Notes: a model not told the origin generated them from the sequence alone. A stretch of 64,000 nt of DNA from Stutzerimonas stutzeri (GCF_002909485.1 NZ_PPXG01000001.1:310001-374000); one strand, 5' to 3'; positions 35,754 to 44,879 are shown, numbered from the stretch's first letter. Program-made: numbers and translations.

Positions 35754-37043
35754 TTAGCGGCTTGCACTCGAGCCACTTGACCCGTCGTAGAGCGGTTTCC
35801 GACGAGCGCCCGGTTTGGCCAGCAGCAGCTGTGCGGTGCCGATGGCGCGTTCGAGAAATCCGCCTTCGCAGTAGCACAGGTAGAACTCCCAGAGCCGATA
35901 GAAATAGTCGTCGTAACCGTGGCGCTCCAGCTCGCCGCGGGCGAGGCGGAAGTTTTCGTGCCACAGGCGCAGGGTGCGCGCGTAGTGCTCGCCGAAGTCC
36001 TCCATGTGCAGCAGGTTCATGTCGGTGTCTTGGGAGACGACGTTGAGCATGCGTTGCAGCGAGGGCAGCGCGCCGCCGGGGAAGATGTAGCGCTGGATGA
36101 AGTCGACGCTGCGGCGCGCCTGTTCGTAGCGCTGGTCGCGAATGGTGATGGCTTGCAGCAGCATCAGCCCGTCTTTTTTGAGCAGGCGTGCGCATTGGCG
36201 GAAATAGCTGGGCAGGAAATCGTGGCCAACGGCTTCGATCATCTCGATGGAGACCAGTTTGTCGAACTCGCCATCGAGGTCGCGATAGTCCTTGAGCAGC
36301 AGGGTGATGCGGTCCTGCAGGCCCTGTTCTTCAATACGCCGCTGGGTGTAGGCGAACTGCTCGCGCGACAGCGTGGTGGTGGTCACCCGGCAGCCACGGT
36401 GGGTTGCGGCATAGAGCGCCATGCTGCCCCAGCCGGTGCCGATTTCCAGCAAATGATCCTCGGGCTGCAGGTCAAGCTTTTCGCAGATGCGCTCGAGCTT
36501 GTGCAGTTGGGCCTGTTCCAGATCCTGTTCGGGTGTGGCGAACATCGCCGCCGAGTACATCATGGTCGGGTCGAGAAACTGCTCGAACAGCTCGTTGCCC
36601 AGGTCGTAATGCGCGGCGATGTTGCGTTGCGACCCGGTGCGGGTGTTGCGGTTGAGCCAGTGCAGCGCCTTGATCACCGGTTGGCCAAACAACGCCAGGC
36701 TGCCGCGTTCGATGTTATCCAACACATCCATATTTGCGACGAACAGGCGGATCACCGCAGTCAGGTCCGGGCTGTGCCAGTAGCCATGAATGTAGGCTTC
36801 GCCGGCGCCTATCGAGCCGCGAGCGGCGATCAGACCCCAGGCCGCGTCGTCTACCACATTGATTTCGGCCTGCAGCGAGCTTGCGAGGTCACCGAACAGC
36901 CGGCACTCGCCACCGAACTTCAGCGTCAGCTGGCCATGGCGCAGCTTGTCCAGCTGCCGCAGCACGGTGCGGCGCAGCAGGCTGCTGGTAAGACCCATAC
37001 CGGCCAGCGGGTGGGCTTTGACAGTCAGGCTAGGGCTCTTCAT
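35754..37043 (-). CDS. Cfa-like fatty acyl phospholipid methyltransferase
   Basis: This 429-residue SAM-dependent methyltransferase belongs to the cyclopropane-fatty-acid synthase family. The SAM site LLEIGTGWGSMALYAA is near residue 200, and family segments AHYDLGNELFEQFLDPTMMYS and IFPGGALPSL are present. It may form cyclopropane fatty acids. In operons also holding an FAD oxidoreductase and DUF1365, however, related proteins methylate unsaturated acyl chains as a step towards furan fatty acids (UfaM of Rhodobacter, from memory). It overlaps the DUF1365 gene by 14 bases, so it is part of the photolyase operon. Confidence 0.9.
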   Translation of the reverse strand: MKSPSLTVKAHPLAGMGLTSSLLRRTVLRQLDKLRHGQLTLKFGGECRLFGDLASSLQAEINVVDDAAWGLIAARGSIGAGEAYIHGYWHSPDLTAVIRLFVANMDVLDNIERGSLALFGQPVIKALHWLNRNTRTGSQRNIAAHYDLGNELFEQFLDPTMMYSAAMFATPEQDLEQAQLHKLERICEKLDLQPEDHLLEIGTGWGSMALYAATHRGCRVTTTTLSREQFAYTQRRIEEQGLQDRITLLLKDYRDLDGEFDKLVSIEMIEAVGHDFLPSYFRQCARLLKKDGLMLLQAITIRDQRYEQARRSVDFIQRYIFPGGALPSLQRMLNVVSQDTDMNLLHMEDFGEHYARTLRLWHENFRLARGELERHGYDDYFYRLWEFYLCYCEGGFLERAIGTAQLLLAKPGARRKPLYDGSSGSSASR

Positions 37044-37845
37044 GGCGGGCTCCGGTGCGTTGCGTGATGGCCAGGCCGTACGCTGAGGTGGTGGGTTGGT
37101 GGGGGAAGATCGGGGTGCGCTTGAGTAGCAGGCGCAACGCTTGCCAGTAGATGGCGAGCAAGGTCTTGGCTGTCATCCAGGGAAAGTTGAGCAGGTAGCG
37201 GTGCACGGTGCCGGAAGTCAGCGCCTGACGGTCCAGACCAAGGGTGGCGTCGAAAAGCTTCTGCTCGCCTTGCCAGTCCTCCATATGCACGCCGATGCGC
37301 CGTCCCGGCTGGTTAAAGCGCATGCGGTATTCCAGTTCGCCAGGCAGGAACGGCGAGACGTGGAAGGTCTTCGCCACCGTGCAGCGCAGGTTGCGATTGC
37401 CACTGGCCGGCAGCACGTAGTGGTAGCGCTCGCGCCAGGGCGTGTTGCTGACTTCGCAGAGCACCGCCGTCAGCTGCTCCTGCTCGTCGAAGCAATAGAA
37501 GAAGCTGACCGGGTTGAAACACAGCCCCCAGCTGCGCGGCTGGGTCAGCACACGCACGGCGCCGGTGACCGGCCGGCCGAGGGCCTCGGAAACGCGCTGG
37601 CGAACCGCATCTGCCAGCGCAATGCCCTGGCGGGTGTATTGCGGCAGGTAGTCGCGCTCACGGAAGGAGAACGGCGCGAAGCGCGCTCGGCCACTCAGCG
37701 GCGAGAGCCCGAAAACGGCGTCCTGTTCGGCTAGATCGAGGTACAGCAGCCCCATGCGATAGCTGAACGCGTGGACGCGTGGAGCGAAGCGCCGATGCTG
37801 CACCCAGCCGAGATACAGCGCGCTGTGCAACACGGCGCTGCTCAC
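37030..37845 (-). CDS. DUF1365-family protein
   Basis: This 271-residue protein of DUF1365 has unknown biochemical function. Recognisable segments are HSALYLGWVQHRRFAPRVHA, FNPVSFFYCFD and VSPFLPGELEYRMRF. The gene is nearly always found between an FAD oxidoreductase and a Cfa-like methyltransferase, as here, where it overlaps both (4 and 14 bases). A role in membrane lipid modification is inferred from this context. No transmembrane signal or catalytic motif is obvious to me. Confidence 0.9.
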   Translation of the reverse strand: MSSAVLHSALYLGWVQHRRFAPRVHAFSYRMGLLYLDLAEQDAVFGLSPLSGRARFAPFSFRERDYLPQYTRQGIALADAVRQRVSEALGRPVTGAVRVLTQPRSWGLCFNPVSFFYCFDEQEQLTAVLCEVSNTPWRERYHYVLPASGNRNLRCTVAKTFHVSPFLPGELEYRMRFNQPGRRIGVHMEDWQGEQKLFDATLGLDRQALTSGTVHRYLLNFPWMTAKTLLAIYWQALRLLLKRTPIFPHQPTTSAYGLAITQRTGARHEEP

Positions 37846-39089
37846 AGGGTTTCTCCGAACGCGGCAGCGACACGCAGGGCACTGACCACGCCATCTTCGT
37901 GGAAGCCGTTGCCCCAGTAGGCACCACAGAAGTAGCTATGGCGCGCACCGAGCAACTCGTCGGCGCGGGCCTGGGCGGCAATGCCGGCCAGGCTGTATTG
38001 CGGGTGGTCATAGGTGAAGCGTGCGAGGATTTGTTCCGGGTCAATGGCCTCGGTCTGATTGAGGCTGACACAGAAGGTCTCGGGGGCGTCGATGCCCTGC
38101 AGGATATTCATGTTGTAGGTCACCGCGGCCTGCTGCTCGCTCGGTCCACCAAGGCGGTAATTCCAGCTGGCCCAGGCACGGCGACGCTTGGGCAGCAGGC
38201 GAGTGTCGGTATGCAGTACCACGTCATTACTGGCATAGCCGATGGCGCCAAGGATGTCCCTCTCGGCTGCACGCGGTTCGGCCAGCAGGCGCAGGGCCTG
38301 ATCGCTGTGGCAGGCGAAGATGACCTTGTCGAATCGCTCTGCGCCCGCCGGGCTATGGATCGTCACGCCATGCGCGTCGCGCAGTACTTCGAACACCGGG
38401 CAATTGAGGCGGATGTGCTGGCTGAAGCCCTTGGTCAGTGGCGATACATAGGCGCTGGAGCCGCCTTCGACGACGTACCATTGCGGGCGATCACTCACTG
38501 AAAGCAGCCCGTGGTTCTTGAAAAAACGGATGAAGAAATCGACTGGAAATTCCAGCATGTCGGCCAGCGGCATCGACCAGATTGCCGCGCCCATCGGCAC
38601 GATGTAGTGATCGATGAAGCGTTGGCTGTAGCGGCCTAGCTCTAGATAGGTGCCCAGCGTGACGTGGGCGCCGATACGGCCGCTCTGGTAGTCGTCCAGC
38701 GCCTCGCGGTTGAAGCGCAGGATGTCGCGGATCATGCCCCAGAAGGGTGGCGACAACAGATTGCTGCGCTGGGCGAACAGGGTGTTCAGGTCGTGCCCGT
38801 TGTACTCAAGATCACTTAGCGGATTGCTCACCGAAAAGCTCATCTCGGTTGCTTTGTAACGCACCCCGAGTTGACCCAGCAGCTTGATGAAGTTGGGATA
38901 GGTCCAATCGTTGAAGACGATGAAGCCGGTGTCCACCGCATAGTCCTGGCCGTGCACACGGACATCCACGGTATGGGTGTGGCCACCGATCCAGCTGGCC
39001 GATTCGAACACCGCGATCTGGTGCTGACGGGACAGCAGATGCGCACAGGTAAGTCCGGCAATACCGCTGCCGATGATGGCAATCTTCAT
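37842..39089 (-). CDS. FAD-dependent oxidoreductase (amine-oxidase/desaturase-like)
   Basis: This 415-residue flavoprotein has the N-terminal dinucleotide fold MKIAIIGSGIAGLTCAHLLS and a second conserved stretch ESASWIGGHTHTV. It resembles amine-oxidase/phytoene-desaturase type enzymes. In the furan-fatty-acid pathway of Rhodobacter a flavoprotein of this kind dehydrogenates the methylated acyl chain, and the Cfa-like neighbour makes that a plausible role here. Start ATG 39089 is set by the Rossmann motif at the very N-terminus; GGAAGG-like sequence lies just upstream. It is 2 bases after the SDR gene and overlaps the DUF1365 gene by 4. Confidence 0.88.
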   Translation of the reverse strand: MKIAIIGSGIAGLTCAHLLSRQHQIAVFESASWIGGHTHTVDVRVHGQDYAVDTGFIVFNDWTYPNFIKLLGQLGVRYKATEMSFSVSNPLSDLEYNGHDLNTLFAQRSNLLSPPFWGMIRDILRFNREALDDYQSGRIGAHVTLGTYLELGRYSQRFIDHYIVPMGAAIWSMPLADMLEFPVDFFIRFFKNHGLLSVSDRPQWYVVEGGSSAYVSPLTKGFSQHIRLNCPVFEVLRDAHGVTIHSPAGAERFDKVIFACHSDQALRLLAEPRAAERDILGAIGYASNDVVLHTDTRLLPKRRRAWASWNYRLGGPSEQQAAVTYNMNILQGIDAPETFCVSLNQTEAIDPEQILARFTYDHPQYSLAGIAAQARADELLGARHSYFCGAYWGNGFHEDGVVSALRVAAAFGETL

Positions 39090-39091
39090 GG

Positions 39092-39859
39092 TTATCCTTC
39101 CTTGAGTGACGTGCGTGCCAGTCGCCGGCCGAGGGCGACTTGCAGGCGTGCGGGCAGCAGTGAGAGCAGGCGCAGTACAGCGATGAACGGCGCGGGAAAA
39201 GCGATGTGCAGCGGGCGGCGCTCGAGGCATCGGGCGATGTGTCGTGCGGCCTTGTTCGCCGGCCAGCTCATTGGCATGGGAAAGTCGTTGCGGCGGGTCA
39301 GTGGCGTGTCGACGAACCCCGGACTGACCAGGCTGATGTCGATGCCTTCGCTGGCCAGATCCAGGCGCAGGGACTCGAGCAGGTAGCGCAGCGCTGCCTT
39401 GGACGCGCCATAGGCACCGGCACGAGGTAGCGGCAGCCAGGTAACCGAGCTGCCGACGCCGACCAGATGTGGTCGTACGCCTTGGCGCAATAGCGGTAAT
39501 GCCACCTCGATGCAGTAACCTACAGCGAGTACATTGGCTCGCATTACGCGCTCCAGCAATGCCGCCTCGAACTGTCCCGCGTCGATGTATTCGCAGGTGC
39601 CGGCGTTGAGAATCACGCTGTCGAGCGCGCCCCATTGCGCTTCGATCGTCGCGCCCATGGCACGCACCTGTTCGATGTCGCCGAGGTCGCCGGACAGGAC
39701 GAGAACCTGGCCTGGATAACGCCGGGCAAAGGCGTCCAAGGGCTCGACACGGCGTGCGGACAGGGCCAGGCAGTGGCCCTCTGCGAGCAAGATGCGCGCG
39801 AGTTCGTGACCGATGCCGCTGCTGGCGCCGGTCAGCCAGATTCGCCGCGAGAGGTTCAC
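39092..39859 (-). CDS. Short-chain dehydrogenase/reductase
   Basis: This 255-residue NAD(P)-dependent SDR has cofactor motif TGASSGIG (residues 10-17), NAG in VILNAGTCEYID and catalytic YGASK. The substrate is unknown. The start is the GTG at 39859, which overlaps the stop of the upstream NTF2-like gene as GTGA, the same coupling pattern seen through this operon. Longer upstream reading would run far into that gene. It is part of the photolyase/LitR operon and probably acts on a lipid or oxidised metabolite. Confidence 0.9.
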   Translation of the reverse strand: MNLSRRIWLTGASSGIGHELARILLAEGHCLALSARRVEPLDAFARRYPGQVLVLSGDLGDIEQVRAMGATIEAQWGALDSVILNAGTCEYIDAGQFEAALLERVMRANVLAVGYCIEVALPLLRQGVRPHLVGVGSSVTWLPLPRAGAYGASKAALRYLLESLRLDLASEGIDISLVSPGFVDTPLTRRNDFPMPMSWPANKAARHIARCLERRPLHIAFPAPFIAVLRLLSLLPARLQVALGRRLARTSLKEG

Positions 39860-40284
39860 GCCAGCCTCCGCTGTAACCAGCGAATCATCCAGCTGAGCAC
39901 CGGAACGTGTTGATAGAGCAGGGCGCCGGCATCGAAATAGTCGCGGTGCCGTTCGACCTTCCCTTCGTCGTTCCAGCGCAACAGCGAACAACCTTCCAGG
40001 CTGATCAGTCCACCGCCGTTCAGTCGCGGATGACGGTAGCTCATGATCCAGCGCAGATAGCCTTGGCCGTCGCATACCTCGTCGTGGCTGATGAATTCGA
40101 AGTGCAGATGTTCGACGTTGGCGTACAACTCGCTGAAGTAGCGCTGCAGTTCAACGAGCCCACACACCTCGTGCAGCGGATCGGTGAAGTGGATGTCGGT
40201 GCTGTATAAATCGGCGAGCCGATCGAGATTGCTCGCATTAAGACTCGCAAACTCACCAGCGAAGTGCTGCAGAAAGCGGCTCAT
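39856..40284 (-). CDS. NTF2/SnoaL-like protein
   Basis: This 142-residue protein of the NTF2/SnoaL-like fold has LADLYSTDIHFTDPLHEV near the N-terminus and RHRDYFDAGALLYQHVPVL near the C-terminus. Members include isomerases and small binding proteins, and the exact role is unknown. It overlaps the photolyase gene (4 bases) and the SDR gene (4 bases), so it is translated as part of the light-response operon. Confidence 0.85.
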   Translation of the reverse strand: MSRFLQHFAGEFASLNASNLDRLADLYSTDIHFTDPLHEVCGLVELQRYFSELYANVEHLHFEFISHDEVCDGQGYLRWIMSYRHPRLNGGGLISLEGCSLLRWNDEGKVERHRDYFDAGALLYQHVPVLSWMIRWLQRRLA

Positions 40285-41711
40285 GACGCGGCTTCCGGCA
40301 GGTTGCGGAAGGCATCTAGTGCCCGCGCCCGGGTCGCGCTCAGGTCGACGATCGGCGCCGGATACTCCGTTACGCCGAACAGGCTGCGGTGCGCCGACGG
40401 GTTATGCACGTCGCGCTTGCTCAGGTGCTGCAGCTCGGGAAGCCAGCGGCGCAGGAACTGCCCGTCCGGGTCGAAGCGTTGCGACTGGCTGATCGGATTG
40501 AACAGCCGGAAGTAGGGCACCGAATCCGTACCGGTTGAGGCGCTCCATTGCCAGCCGCCGTTGTTGGCAGCCAGATCGCCGTCCACCAGATGGCGCATGA
40601 ACCAGCGTTCGCCTTCACGCCAATCGATCAGCAGGTTCTTGCTGAGGAACATGGCGACGACCATGCGCAGGCGGTTGTGCATCCAGCCAGTTTCTTGAAG
40701 CTGGCGCATGGCGGCATCGATGATCGGAAAGCCGGTGCGTCCCTGCTGCCAGGCTTCCAGTTCGTAGGGCGCTCGACGCCAGGGCAGCGCATCGGTTTCG
40801 CTACGGAAGGCGCGGTGCATCGAAACCCGCGGGTATCCTTCCAGAATGTGCTTGTAGAACTCGCGCCAGAGCAGTTCGTTGACCCAGGTTGTGGCGCCGG
40901 TGCTGCCGCTGTCCAATTCGCCCTGGTTGTAGCCGAGCGCTGCATGCAGGCACTGGCGGATGGAGATGACGCCGGCCGCGAGGTACGCCGACAGCTGGCT
41001 GGTTCCAGGTTCGGCGGGAAAGTCGCGGCGCTGGTGATAATCGCTCAGATCATCTTCGACGAACGTTGCCAGCCGTCGCTGCGCGAAGGCCTCGCCAGCA
41101 GGCCACAACGCGCGCAGATAGTCGGTCGGACGCGGGAAGCCCGCTACGGCGCTGGGCACGGGATCGCTGGCAATGGACATAGGCGCCTGTGCTGCCGGCA
41201 GATGCACGCAATACGGCAGCGACACGCTCAGGCGCGCGAGGCACTGTTTGCGGAACTGGCTGAAGACCTTGAAGTAGCCACCCGACTGAGTCAGAACGCT
41301 GCCCGGCGCGAACAACAGCTGATCGAGATAGCTACGTACGCGCACATCGTGGGTATCCAGTCTCGCCGCGACGGCTCGATCACGACGCTGCTCGTTGACG
41401 CCGTACTCTTCGTTGTAATGCACACCCTGTACGCCAAGTTCACGGCATAGCTTCAGCAGCGCTTCGGGCACCGCCTGCCAATCGTCCACCTCACGAATCA
41501 ACAGCGGAACGTTGAGTGCGCGCAGTTGGGTGGATAGCTCGGCGAGGTTGCGCAGCCAGAAGTCCACCTTGCAGGGCGCGTCGTCGTGGGCAAGCCATTG
41601 CCCTGGCGTGACCAGATACAGCGCCACGGTGGGGCCAGCGGCCATCGCGGCGGCCAGGGCGGTGTTGTCGCTTGTGCGCAGGTCGGTGCGCAACCAGAGC
41701 AGTTGGGTCAT
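40281..41711 (-). CDS. phrB: Deoxyribodipyrimidine photolyase
   Basis: This 476-residue class I CPD photolyase uses blue light to split UV-induced pyrimidine dimers. The N-terminal antenna domain begins LLWLRTDLRTSDNTAL and the C-terminal FAD domain has MHNRLRMVVAMFLSKNLLIDW and GGWQWSASTGTD, the core of the family. Length fits. The antenna cofactor is a folate or deazaflavin, which may explain the linked folE/folX operon. It overlaps both the merR-type gene (4 bases) and the NTF2-like gene (4 bases). Confidence 0.95.
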   Translation of the reverse strand: MTQLLWLRTDLRTSDNTALAAAMAAGPTVALYLVTPGQWLAHDDAPCKVDFWLRNLAELSTQLRALNVPLLIREVDDWQAVPEALLKLCRELGVQGVHYNEEYGVNEQRRDRAVAARLDTHDVRVRSYLDQLLFAPGSVLTQSGGYFKVFSQFRKQCLARLSVSLPYCVHLPAAQAPMSIASDPVPSAVAGFPRPTDYLRALWPAGEAFAQRRLATFVEDDLSDYHQRRDFPAEPGTSQLSAYLAAGVISIRQCLHAALGYNQGELDSGSTGATTWVNELLWREFYKHILEGYPRVSMHRAFRSETDALPWRRAPYELEAWQQGRTGFPIIDAAMRQLQETGWMHNRLRMVVAMFLSKNLLIDWREGERWFMRHLVDGDLAANNGGWQWSASTGTDSVPYFRLFNPISQSQRFDPDGQFLRRWLPELQHLSKRDVHNPSAHRSLFGVTEYPAPIVDLSATRARALDAFRNLPEAAS

Positions 41712-42643
41712 GACGCGCTCCCTTCGCTACCCGGCAGCAGGCCGGCACCTTGCAGCTGTTGCAGAGCGGCCAGCGGATCGTCGGCCAGCATCAGCCCACC
41801 GTGCCGATGGAGTTCCGGGGCATGGATATGGACGGCCGGGCCGGCCAGCAACAGCGGCGCGGCGCTTTGCTCGACCAGGCGGGGTAGATGGCGCTGCAGG
41901 CAACTGCTGGGCAAGCTGTTGCTGGCATACAGAAGCAGTGCGCGCGGCCAGATACGTTCCATCGCCAGATTCAGCTCGTTCAACGGTACGGGCCATTCGA
42001 TGACTTCGACCGGGCAGTCGGTACTCGACACGAGCCAAGCAGTCAGCCACAGGCCTGGGGCAAAGGATTCGCCATCGAGATTTGCAAGCAGCAGCGGCCG
42101 GCCGGCCTGCTGTCGGTTGTTGAAATAGATGCGAGTGGCCAGCTTGCTGCGCAGCCAGGAATGAAACAGAACCCGTTCCACTGCGGCGCCGTACTGTCCT
42201 TGCCAGCGCTGGTCAAGCGCGTCGAGCAGGGGCTGCACGAGGTGCTGGCAAAGCGTGCGCGGCGGATACAAGGCCATGGCGCGGTTGAAGGCATCGTCCA
42301 GCTGGCGTTCGCTGAGGCGCTCGATGGCTTGCAGCAGTTCGTCGAGCATCTCGGACCACTGATTCTGCTGCGGCAGCTCCGGCGGGGTGGTGGCATCCAG
42401 CAGGGGCTTTATCTGGCTGACCGCTACACCGCGATTGAGCCAGGTGAGGATGTCGCGGATGCGCTGGATATGCGCCTCTTCGTACAGCCGATGCCCCTTG
42501 GGCGTGCGCAGCGGGACGATCAGACCATAGCGGCGCTCCCAGGCTCGCAGGGTGACGGCGTTGACGCCGGTAATACGCGCCACTTCGCGGATCGGCAGCA
42601 GGCCGTCGGCGTTCAGCTCCACCAGGTCCGTTGATTCACTCAT
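41708..42643 (-). CDS. MerR-family regulator, class II LitR-like
   Basis: This 311-residue regulator begins with a MerR helix-turn-helix (PIREVARITGVNAVTLRAWERRYG) followed by a B12-binding-like fold. The cobalamin ligand motif of CarH/LitR class I (E/DxH...HxxG) is broken: the site reads G-E-S-F-A-P-G. It therefore resembles the class II LitR proteins of Pseudomonas, which do not bind B12 and depend on a separate photoreceptor. It lies in the photolyase operon 2 bases after the DUF523 gene, so it probably autoregulates through the TTGTACA sites at 43622-43696. Confidence 0.88.
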   Translation of the reverse strand: MSESTDLVELNADGLLPIREVARITGVNAVTLRAWERRYGLIVPLRTPKGHRLYEEAHIQRIRDILTWLNRGVAVSQIKPLLDATTPPELPQQNQWSEMLDELLQAIERLSERQLDDAFNRAMALYPPRTLCQHLVQPLLDALDQRWQGQYGAAVERVLFHSWLRSKLATRIYFNNRQQAGRPLLLANLDGESFAPGLWLTAWLVSSTDCPVEVIEWPVPLNELNLAMERIWPRALLLYASNSLPSSCLQRHLPRLVEQSAAPLLLAGPAVHIHAPELHRHGGLMLADDPLAALQQLQGAGLLPGSEGSAS

Positions 42644-42645
42644 GT

Positions 42646-43605
42646 TCAGATTCCGTTGCGCAGGCTGAGGGTTTCGGGGTGCGGCTGCATGTATGCCTGG
42701 CGCGCGATGTAGTGATCGGGATGACGGCGGAAGTGGTGCTTGAGCAGCGTCAGCGGCACCACCAGCGGAATGACGCCGTCGCGGTACTGGTCGATGAGGT
42801 GCCGCATCTCGCGGCGGTCCTCCGAGCCCAGTGCGTTCTTGAGATAGCCACTCAAATGCAGCAGAACGTTGCAGTGCGTGCCGCGAGTTGCCGGCTTTTT
42901 AAGTGCTTGCATCATTTGGCTGAAGTAGTGGGGCGCAAACTCCTCCAGGGAGTGTTCGGCCAATTTGGCGACCAGTTGGCCGAGCACCTTGTATTGCAGG
43001 GGGTTGCTAGCCATCAGCTGGTATTTGTAGCGCGAGTGGAAATCGACGATCGCTCGGCGGGTAAGTCCGGCGTGGAGCAGACGCTGCCAGTCGGCATAGG
43101 CGTAGACGCGGGTAAGGAAGTTCTCGCGCAGCACGGCGTCATTCAGTCGGCCGTCCTCTTCTACCGGCAGGTCGGGGCAGGCCTGCATCAGTGCCTGGGC
43201 GAACACGCCGGCGCCGCCACCGGGCAGGGTGTGGCCGTTGGCGCCATAGACCTTGACCCGTTCCATTCCGCAGGACGGCGACTTCTGCATGAGGATGTAG
43301 CCGCTGATGTCGTGCAGCTGTTCAGCGATCTGTCGCCCATACGCGGCCAGGGCCTCGGTCACATCCAGTTCGGGGCGTACGGTGCCCACGGCACGGGGCG
43401 CGTCGCTTTCACCTACCAGACGAATCGGTTCGCGTGGCGTACCGAGCCCGATGGCCACCTCCGGGCATACCGGAATGAACTCGAAGTGATGCGCCAGGGT
43501 TTCGCTGCACAGGCGTGATTCCTTGTGTCCGCCATTGAAGCGCACCGGGTTACCTAACAGACAGGCACTGATTCCAATCTTGGGCGTGGGAAGCGTGGTG
43601 TGCAT
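42646..43605 (-). CDS. DUF523/DUF1722 protein (YbgA-like)
   Basis: This 319-residue two-domain protein has an N-terminal DUF523 (ISACLLGNPVRFNGGHK, MQKSPSCGMERVKVY with conserved cysteines) and a C-terminal DUF1722 (YKYQLMASNPLQYKVLGQLV). The combination is found next to photolyase genes in many gammaproteobacteria, but its function is unknown. It is the first gene of the minus-strand light-response operon. ATG 43605 has GAGG 8 bases upstream (43614-43617), and the promoter with TTGTACA elements lies directly before it. Confidence 0.9.
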   Translation of the reverse strand: MHTTLPTPKIGISACLLGNPVRFNGGHKESRLCSETLAHHFEFIPVCPEVAIGLGTPREPIRLVGESDAPRAVGTVRPELDVTEALAAYGRQIAEQLHDISGYILMQKSPSCGMERVKVYGANGHTLPGGGAGVFAQALMQACPDLPVEEDGRLNDAVLRENFLTRVYAYADWQRLLHAGLTRRAIVDFHSRYKYQLMASNPLQYKVLGQLVAKLAEHSLEEFAPHYFSQMMQALKKPATRGTHCNVLLHLSGYLKNALGSEDRREMRHLIDQYRDGVIPLVVPLTLLKHHFRRHPDHYIARQAYMQPHPETLSLRNGI

Positions 43606-43621
43606 GATGGTGACCTCGTCC

Positions 43622-43696
43622 TGTACAAGTTGGAGTTTTGTACAACTTGAGGTCATCATAATGTCGATATTGTACAAGTCAATATGAAATGTACAA
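43622..43696 (-). promoter_or_regulatory. Promoter and four TTGTACA operators of the photolyase operon
   Basis: TGTACAA cores lie at 43622-43628, 43638-43645, 43670-43677 and 43690-43696, in two pairs with 17- and 19-base offsets. On the minus strand TTGACT (43677-43682) and TATGAT (43655-43660), 16 bases apart, form a good sigma70 promoter, with one core inside the spacer and two downstream of the start. This layout suits repression in the dark by the operon's own MerR/LitR protein. The same core recurs at other promoters here. Confidence 0.75.
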
Positions 43697-43864
43697 CTTA
43701 ATGGGAATTCCTATACGAAGATGATTCGCAGCCCCTGAGTGATGCAGGTTTCTTCGTTCCATAGTGCAGCATGCGAAGAGGAGATCACCCAGAGAGCGGT
43801 CTTTGCGTCAGGTCGGCCTCACCGTTTTGAATCTGCTTATATGAGAGGCACGGCATTGATGTGC

Positions 43865-43903
43865 TGTACATTCGAATATCGCTGTATAGGTGTATGCTGT
43901 ACG
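43865..43903 (+). promoter_or_regulatory. TGTAC elements upstream of TIGR01777 gene
   Basis: TGTACA (43865-43870) and CTGTACG (43897-43903) lie 48-86 bases before the ATG at 43951. A TATAGG hexamer at 43885-43890 could be a -10 element between them. The match to the TTGTACA operator is weaker than at the photolyase operon, so LitR control of this gene is possible but not established. Confidence 0.4.
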
Positions 43904-43950
43904 GAAAGCTGTCGAACGAGCACAGCGCGGTTGCGCACCAGGAGTTCACC

Positions 43951-44853
43951 ATGAACATTTTGCTGACTGGCGGTACCGGTTTGATTGGTCGCGCGTTGTG
44001 TCAACGTTGGCTGGCGGACGGGCATCGGCTGTGGGTCTGGAGTCGTCAACCACAGCGGGTTGCGCAGCTGTGCGGTGCCCAGGTGCAGGGGGTTGGCAGC
44101 TTGCAACAGCTCGATGCGGTGGCTCTGGACGCAGTGGTCAACCTGGCCGGCGCACCTATTGCCGATCGGCCATGGACCAAGTCGCGCAAGGCTCTGCTAT
44201 GGGATAGCCGGGTGAAGCTGACGGATCAGTTAGTCGAGTGGCTCGGCCGGCGTGAGCAGAAACCGCCGCTGCTGATCTCCGGGTCCGCAGTGGGTTGGTA
44301 TGGCGACGGCGGTGAACATCGGCTCACCGAAGCCGATCAGCCGGTGTCAGCCGATTTCGCCAGCCAGCTGTGCAATGCCTGGGAAGAGCGGGCGATGGAG
44401 GCGACCGTACTGGGTATACGTGTGGTGCTGGTTCGTACCGGGTTGGTGCTGGCAAAAGACGGCGGGTTTCTAAAGCGCCTGTTGCCGGTGTTCAAGTTTG
44501 GCCTAGGGGGGCGTTTGGGGAACGGCCGTCAATGGATGCCCTGGATTCACATAGAAGATCAAATCGGCCTGATTGATTTTCTTCTGCGGCAGCCCGCGGC
44601 CAGTGGCCCCTACAATGCGTGTGCGCCGGAGCCGGTGCGCAACGCGGATTTCACTCGCAGCTTGGGGCATGCCCTTGGTCGCCCGGCGGTGCTGCCGGTA
44701 CCGGCGGCGATACTCAAGCCAATGTTGGGAGAGCTTGCAGGGCTGTTGCTCGGTGGCCAGCACACGTCACCGCAGCGGTTGCAGGACGAAGGCTTTCGCT
44801 TTCATTTCAGTGATCTGGATTCGGCCCTGGCCGACCTATTGACGCACCCCTGA
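43951..44853 (+). CDS. TIGR01777-family SDR-like epimerase
   Basis: This 300-residue protein of the TIGR01777 (YfcH) family of extended SDR-like proteins starts with the NAD(P) motif MNILLTGGTGLIGRAL. It continues with VVNLAGAPIADRPWT and SGSAVGWYGD, and ends with the DUF1731 domain (PMLGELAGLLLGGQ). Function is unknown. ATG 43951 has GGAG at 43941-43944. It diverges from the photolyase operon and precedes hemH by 78 bases; similar genes often neighbour photolyase genes. Confidence 0.92.
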   Translation: MNILLTGGTGLIGRALCQRWLADGHRLWVWSRQPQRVAQLCGAQVQGVGSLQQLDAVALDAVVNLAGAPIADRPWTKSRKALLWDSRVKLTDQLVEWLGRREQKPPLLISGSAVGWYGDGGEHRLTEADQPVSADFASQLCNAWEERAMEATVLGIRVVLVRTGLVLAKDGGFLKRLLPVFKFGLGGRLGNGRQWMPWIHIEDQIGLIDFLLRQPAASGPYNACAPEPVRNADFTRSLGHALGRPAVLPVPAAILKPMLGELAGLLLGGQHTSPQRLQDEGFRFHFSDLDSALADLLTHP

Positions 44854-44879
44854 AGGGCGCACCCTGTGTGAAAATAGCG

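Larger units (their letters stand above)
43606..43950. other. Divergent intergenic region with LitR-type operators
   Basis: These 345 bases separate the minus-strand photolyase operon from the plus-strand TIGR01777 gene. The left part carries four TGTACAA elements and a clear -35/-10 pair for the operon. Two TGTAC elements lie near the plus-strand gene. Bases 43720-43855 show no further recognisable signal. Confidence 0.7.

Noticed and set aside
41708-42643. Assignment of this MerR protein as a B12-dependent photoreceptor (CarH or class I LitR)
   Set aside because: The cobalamin-ligand histidine motif is missing here and in the paralogue at 53657-54604.
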